Below are positions 1-6,541 of a stretch of 13,499 nucleotides of DNA, piece after piece. The position numbers and the translations under genes are program-made. The notes below the pieces were generated by a model that was given only the letters and a program-made list of their open reading frames with translations, had not been told where the DNA came from and did no database searches. The stretch is from an uncultured Pseudomonadota bacterium (GTDB lineage: Bacteria; Pseudomonadota; Gammaproteobacteria; Burkholderiales; SG8-39): NCBI GenBank assembly GCA_903864555.1, contig CAIPGJ010000050.1, positions 1-13,499 of the forward strand, written 5' to 3'. Position 1 is the first letter of the stretch; the number at the start of each line of letters is the position of its first letter.

Positions 1-1682
1 CCGTGCTCGGCCAGGTACTTCGTGACGATGGCGGCCGGAATGCCGGACTTGGCGAACTTGCCCGACACGTCCAGCCCGGGGGTGATGACCGTGGCCTTGA
101 TTGGATCGAGCATGTTGAAGCCGGCCGCGAGATTGCCAAAACCATGCCACTTGTCATTGGCCTTGAGCACCCATTCCTCGCGTGAGCCGATGCCTTCCTG
201 GGTGACATTCTTCCCCGGCCCCCAGACCTTGAACCACCAGTCCTTGCCCCACTCGTCATCGACCTTCTTCATGGCGCGACGGAAGTCCAGCGCCTCGAGG
301 ATGGACTCCTCCACCAGCGCCGTTCCGCCGGGCGGTTCCATCATGGCCGCGGCGACATCGCAGGAGGCGATGATGGCGTACTGCGGCGAGGTCGAGGTGT
401 GCATCAGGTAGGCCTCGTTGAAGCGCGTGCGGTCGAGCTTCTTGTTCTCCGATTCCTGCACCAGTATCTGCGAGGCCTGCGAGATGCCGGCCAGCAGCTT
501 GTGCGTGGAGTGCGTGGCAAAGACCATGGCGTCCTTGGTGCGCGGACGGTTTTTGCCGATCGCATGCATGTCCTTGTAGAAGGGATGGAAGGTCGCGTGC
601 GGCAACCACGCCTCATCAAAATGCAGCGTGTCGATCGAGGAGTTCAGCGTCTCCTTCAGCATTTCCACGTTGTAGAGCACGCCGTCGTAGGTGCTCTGCG
701 TGATGGTGAGGATGCGCGGCTTCTTGCGCTTGGCGGCGCGCGCGAAGGGATTGGCCTCGATCTTCCTGGCAATGCTCTCCGGGCTGAACTCCTCGAGCGG
801 AATCGGCCCGATGATCCCCAGATGGTTGCGCTTGGGCGTGAGGAACACCGGGATGGCGCCGGTCATGGTGATGGCGTGCAGGATGGACTTGTGGCAGTTG
901 CGATCCACCACCACGATGTCATCCGGCGCCACATTGGCATGCCAGACCATCTTGTTGGAGGTGGAGGTGCCATTGGTGACGAAGAAGCAGTGGTCGGCAC
1001 CGAAGATGCGCGCGGCGTTGCGCTCGGAGGCTGCCACCGGGCCGGTGTGATCGAGCAACTGCCCGAGCTCATCCACCGCATTGCAGACGTCGGCGCGCAG
1101 CATGTTCTCGCCGAAGAACTGATGGAACATCTGCCCCACCGGGCTTTTCAGGAAGGCGACACCACCGGAATGTCCGGGGCAATGCCAGGAATAGGAACCG
1201 TCCTGGGCATAGTCCACCAGGGCGCGGAAGAAGGGTGGCGCCAGGCCGCCCAGGTAACTTCTCGCCTCGCGGATGATATGGCGGGCCACGAACTCCGGGG
1301 TGTCCTCGAACATGTGAATGAAGCCGTGGAGTTCGCGCAGGATGTCGTTGGGCAGGTGGCGCGAGGTGCGCGTCTCGCCGTAGATGTAGATCGGAATGTC
1401 CGCATTCTTGAAACGGATCTCCTCGATGAACTTGCGCAGGTTCAGCACCGCCGGGTCCAGCTCCGGACCGGGCGTGAACTCCTCGTCGTCGATGGACAGG
1501 ATGAAGGCCGAGGCGCGGCTTTGCTGCTGGGCGAATTGCGACAGGTCGCCGTAGCTGGTCACCCCCTGGATCTCCATGCCCTCCTCCTCGATGGCCTTGG
1601 CCAGCGCCCGGATGCCCGAACCGCTCGTATTCTCGGTGCGGAAGTCCTCGTCGATGATGACGATGGGGAAGCGGAATTTCAT
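1..1682 (-). CDS. Orn/Lys/Arg decarboxylase, PLP-dependent, N-terminal 560 residues (3' end outside window)
   Basis: This enzyme decarboxylates a basic amino acid (ornithine, arginine or lysine) to a polyamine or its precursor in the cytoplasm; the substrate cannot be told from what is visible. The protein starts MKFRFPIVIIDEDF and has an N-terminal response-regulator-like wing domain (about 1-130), as in the large bacterial inducible decarboxylases. A fold-type I PLP core follows: the SWHCPGHSGG motif near 165-174, a Ser/Thr-rich phosphate-binding stretch (TNGTSTSNK, 236-244), HFDEAW (354-359) with Asp356 placed to bind the pyridine nitrogen, and STHK with Lys395 as the Schiff-base lysine. 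The frame is still open at base 1; family members are about 710-760 residues, so roughly 190 C-terminal residues lie outside. The ATG at 1682 has a GGAGA Shine-Dalgarno 6 bases upstream. The 5' region carries promoters, a hairpin and an overlapping uORF, described separately. The family call is firm, the substrate is not. Confidence 0.96.
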   Translation of the reverse strand, partial: MKFRFPIVIIDEDFRTENTSGSGIRALAKAIEEEGMEIQGVTSYGDLSQFAQQQSRASAFILSIDDEEFTPGPELDPAVLNLRKFIEEIRFKNADIPIYIYGETRTSRHLPNDILRELHGFIHMFEDTPEFVARHIIREARSYLGGLAPPFFRALVDYAQDGSYSWHCPGHSGGVAFLKSPVGQMFHQFFGENMLRADVCNAVDELGQLLDHTGPVAASERNAARIFGADHCFFVTNGTSTSNKMVWHANVAPDDIVVVDRNCHKSILHAITMTGAIPVFLTPKRNHLGIIGPIPLEEFSPESIARKIEANPFARAAKRKKPRILTITQSTYDGVLYNVEMLKETLNSSIDTLHFDEAWLPHATFHPFYKDMHAIGKNRPRTKDAMVFATHSTHKLLAGISQASQILVQESENKKLDRTRFNEAYLMHTSTSPQYAIIASCDVAAAMMEPPGGTALVEESILEALDFRRAMKKVDDEWGKDWWFKVWGPGKNVTQEGIGSREEWVLKANDKWHGFGNLAAGFNMLDPIKATVITPGLDVSGKFAKSGIPAAIVTKYLAEH

Positions 1683-1744
1683 GCGGTTCTCCGGGAAGCG
1701 GAAATGCGAAGGGAAAGGGGCTCGAATGAGCCGGCGGTGATCAT
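1679..1744 (-). CDS. Possible 21-codon leader peptide overlapping the decarboxylase start
   Basis: A small ORF runs from an ATG at 1744 to a TGA at 1679-1681. That TGA shares bases with the decarboxylase start codon (ATGA arrangement), and the decarboxylase Shine-Dalgarno lies inside the uORF. The peptide begins MITAGSFEPLSL and ends RISASRRTA; two adjacent arginine codons (CGG AGA, the second rare in high-GC genomes) sit just before the stop. The start has no convincing Shine-Dalgarno. The geometry would allow translational coupling or stalling control of the decarboxylase. An ORF this short can arise by chance; the case rests on its exact overlap with the start codon. Confidence 0.35.
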   Translation of the reverse strand: MITAGSFEPLSLRISASRRTA

Positions 1745-1757
1745 GCGAAGGAAGGCT

Positions 1758-1823
1758 TTACGCGGACTGGAGCAAACGGCGGATGGTCACAACGCCACGG
1801 AATGCGGCAGAGGTGTGCCGCAT
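1758..1823 (-). CDS. Possible second 21-codon upstream ORF
   Basis: This small ORF (ATG at 1823, TAA at 1758-1760) lies just downstream of the proximal promoter-like site and starts inside the left arm of the hairpin at 1798-1827. The peptide starts MRHTSAAFRGVV and carries a TIRRLLQSA end. No good Shine-Dalgarno precedes it. If the hairpin forms, the start codon would be buried. It is listed because it lies within the putative leader, but it may well be a chance frame. Confidence 0.18.
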   Translation of the reverse strand: MRHTSAAFRGVVTIRRLLQSA

Positions 1824-1827
1824 TCCG
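1798..1827 (-). promoter_or_regulatory. Perfect hairpin in the decarboxylase leader
   Basis: A 12-bp perfect inverted repeat (CGGAATGCGGCA paired with TGCCGCATTCCG, written on the minus strand) encloses a 6-base loop, CACCTC. It lies about 115 bases upstream of the decarboxylase ATG and about 10 bases downstream of the start predicted from the proximal promoter-like site. No T-run follows, so it is unlikely to be a simple terminator. It could be an operator half-site pair, an mRNA-stabilising 5' stem, or part of a leader switch. The repeat is certain; its function is inferred. Confidence 0.6.
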
Positions 1828-1844
1828 GTGCAATGGCCTGCAAC

Positions 1845-1873
1845 ACTACAGGCGCAACGAGCCGCCGTGTCAA
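1845..1873 (-). promoter_or_regulatory. Proximal sigma70-like promoter of the decarboxylase
   Basis: On the minus strand there is a consensus -35 TTGACA (1868-1873), a 17-base spacer and a -10 TGTAGT (1845-1850, four of six matches). Transcription would start near 1838, giving a leader of about 155 nt that begins just before the hairpin at 1798-1827. The -35 and spacing are ideal; the -10 is weak, as expected for a promoter that needs activation. Confidence 0.4.
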
Positions 1874-2053
1874 CAAGCGCACGGGGACTTGAGCGGGCAG
1901 TGCCGCTGCTGGTCGGGGTTTCACAAAGGCGGGAAGTTTGCCGGAACAGCCTGGAGAGGACGCGTGCCGGCCGCGACTGTACGATGGCTCAGCTTTGCGG
2001 CGTCGATGTTCAAGGCACGATGCTCCATCCGGTGGGGGTGCGAATTCGGCCGG

Positions 2054-2081
2054 ATTATACGCCGCGACTTTGGGGGGTCAA
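2054..2081 (-). promoter_or_regulatory. Distal strong sigma70-like promoter of the decarboxylase
   Basis: On the minus strand there is TTGACC (2076-2081), a 16-base spacer and a perfect -10 TATAAT (2054-2059), in an otherwise GC-rich setting where a perfect TATAAT is unlikely by chance. Transcription would start near 2047 and give a leader of about 365 nt before the decarboxylase ATG. No other minus-strand gene lies between, so the decarboxylase is the likely target. Confidence 0.6.
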
Positions 2082-2509
2082 GAAGAAAAGGGGCCGCTCG
2101 GGCAGGTGTTGTTCTTTTGACTGGTGGCCAGTCTGCCGATAGGCCGCTTCTCGTGCCTCCCCCCTCCCCACTTGTTCCGCCAGTGGATTGGGCCACATCC
2201 CCGCGAACGGGGCAGATCACCCCTGAACTTCCTCGAGTCAGCCAAGGCAGGTCAGCATTCTCATGAGGCGCCCCATGATCTCGTCGAGCGGGCACTGCAG
2301 CGCATCACTGCACGGCGCACGCGCCTGCCGGAAACCGTGTTTCAAGCCGGCTGGACGAGCGACAGCGGCTGCGCCGGGGCGTGGGGAACTGACAATCACC
2401 GCAAGCGCTTCGACGGCGGTGGAATTGTTGCGAAGATATCGCGGCGCGACGCGCACGTAGGACAGTGCCAGGCCTCGCCCCTCCATCCGGGCGGCTGCAC
2501 TTGCTCCCG
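2082..2509. other. Intergenic stretch with no supported gene
   Basis: This lies between the decarboxylase promoter region and the small basic ORF. Frames open on both strands, including a plus-strand one running to 2783 and minus-strand ones at 1921-2295 and 2238-2486. Their translations are rich in Arg, Pro and Ala, match no family I know and lack convincing ribosome binding sites. I see no tRNA, terminator with a T-run, or repeat here. Confidence 0.5.
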
Positions 2510-2755
2510 CTACAGGCCGGCTTTCTGGATCGCCTTGTGGCAGATATCGACTATGCGCCGGCTCATGGTTTCCCGCCGTTTCTTGCCGGCGTACTGCGGC
2601 ATGGCTTCAACTTTCTTGGCAATCTTCCTGCAAGCCATCACCAGATGCTTCGCCCCTGAAACCAGTTTCGGATTCCTGCGAAGCGCGTTGATGTCCTGGC
2701 GCGACAGCAACTGCAGAACCTCCCTTTGCGCCCGAGTGACCTTGATGTTCTTCAT
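2510..2755 (-). CDS. Small basic protein of unknown function (81 aa)
   Basis: I do not recognise this protein. The frame is open further upstream (to 2893), but the ATG at 2755 is preferred. It is preceded by an AAGGGGGG Shine-Dalgarno-like run, and the upstream translation (Arg/Ser/Pro-rich) does not look coding. The product begins MKNIKVTRAQREVLQLL and is strongly basic, with Lys/Arg clusters in RKIAKKVE (43-50) and GKKRRETMSRR (57-67) and two Cys (42 and 72). It has no signal peptide or membrane segment and reads as mostly helical, which would suit a nucleic-acid-binding or structural role, but that is only composition. It stands alone between two long non-coding stretches and has no operon partner. 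The codon pattern is plausible but the gene is short. Confidence 0.5.
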   Translation of the reverse strand: MKNIKVTRAQREVLQLLSRQDINALRRNPKLVSGAKHLVMACRKIAKKVEAMPQYAGKKRRETMSRRIVDICHKAIQKAGL

Positions 2756-3328
2756 CGCCCCCCCTTGGAGCCGGCGATTGTAAGGGGAAATCGACGCCTT
2801 ACGGACGACAGATCGGACCGGCCGGGAAGGGCTTTGGAAGCCACCACGCATGAAAGCCGATGCTTGTCCTCTGTATGCACAACACCATTGCACGGGCGAG
2901 AATTCGCCACGACCACCTCAATACTTACTCACAAATTCTGTGGACAAGATTGTGGAAATGTTTCCTGGCGACGCCCAAGTGCCTGATTACAGGAATGGAT
3001 ACCTGGAGTGCACAAACAATAAGCACGCGACACTTTCATTACAGTTTTATTGCCAAAGCACAGGCAAGCGCTGCCCCCCGGGCCTTGCATTGCAAAGGCC
3101 ATCACCACACCCGTTCGAACAAAATGGGTGCAACCGGGCGACTCATCGATTGCCTGCGCCGATCGCAAACGTCCCGGCGCGCACAATCCCTGCCGGGACC
3201 TGACCCTGGAATGGAGGACCTGGTGACCAACCAGGTATCCAGCACCAATGAGGCACTGCGTCCTGCCGATTCACTGCAGCCATCCGGACGAACCATGTGC
3301 CGAACACACCCGGCCCGGCGCCTTGTGC
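2756..3328. other. 573-base intergenic stretch, less GC-rich, with DnaA-box-like motifs
   Basis: No gene is supported on either strand; the plus-strand frames at 2850-3203 and 2860-3411 give Cys/His/Arg-rich translations without family resemblance. The section about 2880-3060 is clearly less GC-rich than the coding surroundings. It contains TGTGGACAA (2939-2947) and TGTGGAAAT (2951-2959), which on the minus strand are one and two changes from the DnaA box TTATCCACA. A short stem (3218-3236) lies near the 3' end of the enoyl-CoA hydratase gene. Confidence 0.5.
3218..3236 (-). terminator. Weak stem-loop downstream of the enoyl-CoA hydratase gene
   Basis: A 7-bp perfect stem (ACCTGGT paired with ACCAGGT) with a 5-base loop lies about 93 bases past the hydratase stop codon on the minus strand. 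No T-run follows in that direction, so intrinsic termination is doubtful. It is the only candidate I see for ending the long minus-strand gene train. Confidence 0.2.
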
Positions 3329-4114
3329 CTATTTCTCTTTATGGGTATACACCGCGTCACGCTTTTCCAGGAAAGAGCGTATGCCTTCCTGCCCGTCCTT
3401 GCTGGCAGTGATGCGGGCCGTGTACTCCTGCGACAGGCGCCGTCCTTCCTCGCGGGGCAGCACTTCGGCGGCGTTGCACGAGATCTTCGTCGCCTGCAAT
3501 GCGAACAGGCTTTTGCCGGCGATGTTCTGCGCCAGTTCCATGGACTTGTCGAGGACCTCGCTCTTGGAAACGATGTAGTTGAAGAAACCGGTGCTTTCCA
3601 GTTCCTCGGTGCGGAAACGGCGGCCGGTGAACAGCATCTCGCGCATCCTGCCCACGGGCATGAACAGGCGGTTGAAAGGGATGCCTCCGCCGCTGGTGGT
3701 GCCGCGCTCGATCTCCGGCATGCAGAAGATCATGTCGCGCGCTGCCACGCGGATGTCGCAGATGGCGGCGAAGGTCATGCCGGCGCCGATGGCATGTGAA
3801 CCGATGGCCGCGACCACGGGCTTGCTCATCCTGTAGAACACGTCGTTGGCCTCGTTCACCAGCTCGTAGCGGTCGATGCGCGACTGGTAATCCAGCTTGG
3901 TGAAGTCGTTGAGGTCGGCGCCACCGATCCAGGCCTTGCACTTGTCCGAGCCGGCGAAAACGACGCAACGCACATCGTCATTGGTGTCCAGAAAGCTGGA
4001 GAGCTTGATGATCTCGCGGTAAGCCGCCTCGGACAGCGCATTGACCGGCGGTCTCTCGAAGGTCACCAGTGCAACACCGGTATCGATCTTGACGGTAAAA
4101 AATTCAAAGTCCAT
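3329..4114 (-). CDS. Enoyl-CoA hydratase/isomerase (crotonase) family protein, one catalytic Glu replaced
   Basis: This is a cytoplasmic crotonase-fold protein of 261 residues, the normal family length, acting on an acyl-CoA thioester. Visible features are the oxyanion-hole region CKAWIGGADL (59-68), the second oxyanion loop AIGAGMTFA (108-116) followed by CDIRVAA, and MPEIERG (132-138). Aligned by eye with mitochondrial hydratase, the second catalytic Glu is kept (Glu134) but the first (Glu144 in the rat enzyme, in GGGCELA) is Thr114 here. A simple syn-hydration is therefore doubtful; isomerase, decarboxylase, dehydratase or hydrolase chemistry is possible. The ATG at 4114 has a GAGGA ribosome site about 9 bases upstream. 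It follows the CaiB/BaiF transferase gene, which would supply its CoA thioester, across a 104-base spacer holding a large hairpin. The family is firm, the reaction open. Confidence 0.93.
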   Translation of the reverse strand: MDFEFFTVKIDTGVALVTFERPPVNALSEAAYREIIKLSSFLDTNDDVRCVVFAGSDKCKAWIGGADLNDFTKLDYQSRIDRYELVNEANDVFYRMSKPVVAAIGSHAIGAGMTFAAICDIRVAARDMIFCMPEIERGTTSGGGIPFNRLFMPVGRMREMLFTGRRFRTEELESTGFFNYIVSKSEVLDKSMELAQNIAGKSLFALQATKISCNAAEVLPREEGRRLSQEYTARITASKDGQEGIRSFLEKRDAVYTHKEK

Positions 4115-4145
4115 GGCAGTGCGTCCTCGGTTTTGACACTATGAA

Positions 4146-4199
4146 GCGGAGCGCCGCCTGCGTGTGCCTGTGCATCTGCACACGCGGGCGGCGCTCCGC
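4146..4199. repeat. Long inverted repeat (22-bp stem) between the CoA-transferase and hydratase genes
   Basis: Bases 4146-4167 pair with 4178-4199: 13 perfect GC-rich pairs (GCGGAGCGCCGCC with GGCGGCGCTCCGC), one T-G wobble, then 8 more pairs, around a 10-base loop. This fills most of the 104-base spacer. No T-run follows on the minus strand, so it is not a classical intrinsic terminator. It could set the ratio of upstream to downstream message by shielding the transferase mRNA from 3' exonucleases, act as a partial terminator, or be a copy of a REP-like mobile palindrome. Confidence 0.8.
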
Positions 4200-4218
4200 A
4201 GGGAGTGGGTCGGTCGTG

Positions 4219-5433
4219 CTACTTCCTCCGGTCGGCCCAGGCGTTCACCAGCACGCCGTCACGCAGCATTGCCGCTATCTTCTCCGCGGGATAACCCACC
4301 TGCGTCAGTACTTCTTCGCTGTGCTGCCCCAGCGTCGGGGCGATGCCCACCGGCGTGGCGTCGCCGTCGGGGCCGCCGTCCCGCACCGGGAAGGCCGGCA
4401 CCCGTATCCTGCCCTCGCTGGGATGGTCGAAGTGGTGCCAGAAGCCCACGTCCTGCATGTGGCCGTCCTCGATCAGATCGTCCAGCGAGAGCACCGGGCC
4501 GTAGGGCACGTCGTTCCGGGTGAAGATGTCGGACCACTCGGCGCTGGTTTTTGTAGGCAGTATCTTGCCAACTTCTTCGTACAGGGCATCGGTGTTGCGT
4601 GCTCGGGCTTCGGGTTCGGCAAAGCGTGGGTCCACCAGGATGTCGTGGCGCCCCACCAGGGTGAAAAACTTCTTCCATTGCTTTTCGTTGTGCGGCATCA
4701 CAGCGAGGAAACCGTCCCTGGTGCGATGCGGCCGGCGATTGGCACTCAGCAGGCGCACGTAACCCGTTCCGCCTGTGGGCGGCTCGAAGGTCTGGCCGGT
4801 GAGGTGCTCGATGCTGATGAAGTAGGCCATGGTCTCCAGCATGGCCACTTCGATCTGTTTGCCTTTGCCCGTCTGCATGCGCTCCATCAACGCGCCCATG
4901 ATGCCGATGACGCCGAACAGAGCCGTCGTCTTGTCGGCCAGGATGGTGGGGGCATAGGCCGGGATGCCGTCGATCCGCTCGCGCAGTGCGGCCAGGCCGC
5001 AACCGGCCTGTATCACGTCGTCGTAGGCGGCGCGTCTGGCGTTACGACCCCTGGCGCCGTAACCATAGGTGGCGCAGTACACCAGGCGTGGATTCATGGC
5101 TGACAGCGCGTGGTAGCCGATGCCGATCTTTTCCGCGGAGTCGAAGCGCACGTTGTGCATAAAGACGTCGGCCGTGCGCACGATGGCGCACAGCGCATCG
5201 TAGCCCTCGGGCGTGCCGATGTTCACCGCAACGCTCTTCTTGCCGCGGTTGCAGGCCATGAAGAACGAACCCATGCCCGAATGCAGCATGGCGCCCATGC
5301 TGCGAGTGCTGTCGCCGGCCAGGGCTTCGATCTTGATGACCTCCGCGCCCATTTCTGCCAGCACTTCCGCCCCGTAGGGCCCCAGCACCACGCTACCCAC
5401 TTCCACAATGCGCATACCCTCAAGGGACTTCAT
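4219..5433 (-). CDS. CaiB/BaiF (class III) CoA-transferase
   Basis: A class III CoA-transferase of 404 residues, the usual family length, moving CoA between carboxylic acids in the cytoplasm. It opens with the typical LEGMRIVEVGSVVLGPYGAEVLAEMGA segment start (about 4-30), and EVIKIEAL (31-38) follows. The conserved catalytic Asp is very likely Asp167 in PTILADKTTAL, and the small domain contains the usual GPVLSLDDLIED-like stretch. The acceptor acid cannot be read from sequence; relatives use carnitine, oxalate, succinate, mesaconate, benzylsuccinate or bile acids. The ATG at 5433 has a strong AGGAGG that overlaps the stop codon of the preceding Bug gene, with only 13 bases between the two genes, so the pair is probably translationally coupled. 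A binding protein, CoA-transferase and crotonase in line suggest uptake and activation of one organic acid. Confidence 0.95.
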   Translation of the reverse strand: MKSLEGMRIVEVGSVVLGPYGAEVLAEMGAEVIKIEALAGDSTRSMGAMLHSGMGSFFMACNRGKKSVAVNIGTPEGYDALCAIVRTADVFMHNVRFDSAEKIGIGYHALSAMNPRLVYCATYGYGARGRNARRAAYDDVIQAGCGLAALRERIDGIPAYAPTILADKTTALFGVIGIMGALMERMQTGKGKQIEVAMLETMAYFISIEHLTGQTFEPPTGGTGYVRLLSANRRPHRTRDGFLAVMPHNEKQWKKFFTLVGRHDILVDPRFAEPEARARNTDALYEEVGKILPTKTSAEWSDIFTRNDVPYGPVLSLDDLIEDGHMQDVGFWHHFDHPSEGRIRVPAFPVRDGGPDGDATPVGIAPTLGQHSEEVLTQVGYPAEKIAAMLRDGVLVNAWADRRK

Positions 5434-5446
5434 GGAACTGGCCCTC

Positions 5447-6418
5447 CTAAAACTGGACTTTGCCGGAAGCCACCAGCCTGGCCCAGCTATTCAGGTCCGA
5501 TTCGATCTTCTGCCGGAACTGCTCAGGGGTCTCGCTCACAGGCAGGGCACCCTGGGCCCGCAGCCTGGCCTGGAAATCCTCGGACTGGATGACGGCGGTC
5601 ATCTCGCGCGTCAGGCGGTCGAAGATCGGCTGCGGGGTGCCGGCGCGCACCGCCAGGCCCTGCCAGCCGTCGGCGTCGATCGCAGGCAGACCCGCTTCGG
5701 CCACCGTCGGCACCGAAGGCAGGATAGGGCTGCGGCTGGGCCCCAGGATCGCCAGTCCGCGCAGGCGGCCGGACTGGATGTGGCTTGCCGTTGACGAGGT
5801 GGTCAACACGGCAGCCTGCAGGCGGCCGGATAGGGTGTCGAGCACCAGCGCCTCTCCGTTGTAGGCCACGTTGACCATGTCGATGCCAACCACCAGCTTG
5901 AAGAGTTCACCGGCGAGATGGGTAAGTGAGCCGACATTGAGCGCGCCGTAGCTCATCTTGCCCGGGTTGGCCTTGGCGTACTTCACCAGTTCGGCTGCGG
6001 TCCTGAACGGTTGCTCGTTGTTGGCGACGAGAATCAGTTGCACGTTGACAGCCCGGGTGATCGGCATCATGTCGCGCAGCATGTCGAAGGGCTGGGGCCT
6101 CATGGTGTTCTGCACCACGGGCATGCTGGACAGGACGGAGAGGACGGTGTGGCCGTCGGCCGGGGAATTGGTCATGACCTGGTAGCCGATGACGTAATTG
6201 CCTCCCGGACGGTTCTCGACGACGACGGCCCATCCGAGGCGCTCGTTCAGCTTCTGGGCGAGGAGCCGGCACCAGATGTCGTTGGTGAGGCCTGCCCCCG
6301 AGGGCACGATGACACGCAGGGCCTTTGAAGGAAAGGAGGGAGGCGTCTGGCCTTGTGCATGCGCTGCGGCCGCCAGGAATGCCAGCCCCGCGCATAACTT
6401 CAAGATGAAACGCTTCAT
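5447..6418 (-). CDS. Bug-family tripartite tricarboxylate transporter substrate-binding protein (copy 1)
   Basis: A periplasmic solute-binding protein of 323 residues, normal for the Bug/TctC family, which captures small carboxylates or related molecules. It has a Sec signal peptide: a basic start MKRFILK, a hydrophobic stretch, and a likely cut after AHA near 19-21. The mature part begins FPSKALRVIVP, matching the family's first strand. The ligand loops are PSGAGLTND (39-47), RPGGNYVIG (70-78) and NVGSLTHLAGELF (161-173), with PADGHT at 86-91. The ATG at 6418 has a GGAG site 6 bases upstream. Its stop overlaps the ribosome binding site of the CoA-transferase gene, tying its ligand to that enzyme. 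No TctA/TctB partner is in the window, so it may use a distant membrane pair, as many Bug proteins do. Ligand unknown. Confidence 0.95.
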   Translation of the reverse strand: MKRFILKLCAGLAFLAAAAHAQGQTPPSFPSKALRVIVPSGAGLTNDIWCRLLAQKLNERLGWAVVVENRPGGNYVIGYQVMTNSPADGHTVLSVLSSMPVVQNTMRPQPFDMLRDMMPITRAVNVQLILVANNEQPFRTAAELVKYAKANPGKMSYGALNVGSLTHLAGELFKLVVGIDMVNVAYNGEALVLDTLSGRLQAAVLTTSSTASHIQSGRLRGLAILGPSRSPILPSVPTVAEAGLPAIDADGWQGLAVRAGTPQPIFDRLTREMTAVIQSEDFQARLRAQGALPVSETPEQFRQKIESDLNSWARLVASGKVQF

Positions 6419-6541
6419 ATTGCACTCCCCTTGGTTGGACTTTTCGTCAGGCTTATGGCGGGTTCTTGGACCACAGTAGCCCTGCTTGGATGAATGCTGA
6501 TTGTGAAACGTAACCCATCACTGAGCCCGGGACCACCATGG

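Noticed and set aside
1704..1751. Direct repeat ATGCGAAGG (1704-1712 and 1743-1751) in the decarboxylase leader
   Set aside because: It is only nine bases, with no third copy or operator-like symmetry; too short to support a regulatory site.
399..1892. Long plus-strand open frame (497 codons)
   Set aside because: It lies antisense to the decarboxylase, whose minus-strand frame has clear family motifs; the plus translation is rich in His, Gly, Val and Arg and matches nothing. It is a shadow of GC-rich codon use.
1921..2295. Minus-strand frame of 124 codons across the distal promoter
   Set aside because: It spans the TATAAT promoter and has a low-complexity Pro/Arg/Ala translation. Its last 35 codons could be read from an internal ATG at about 2028, but that has no ribosome site.
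2124..2783. Plus-strand open frame (219 codons) in the gene-poor stretch
   Set aside because: It has no family resemblance and no good ribosome site, the composition is Arg/Pro/Ser-rich, and it overlaps the better-supported small basic ORF on the other strand.
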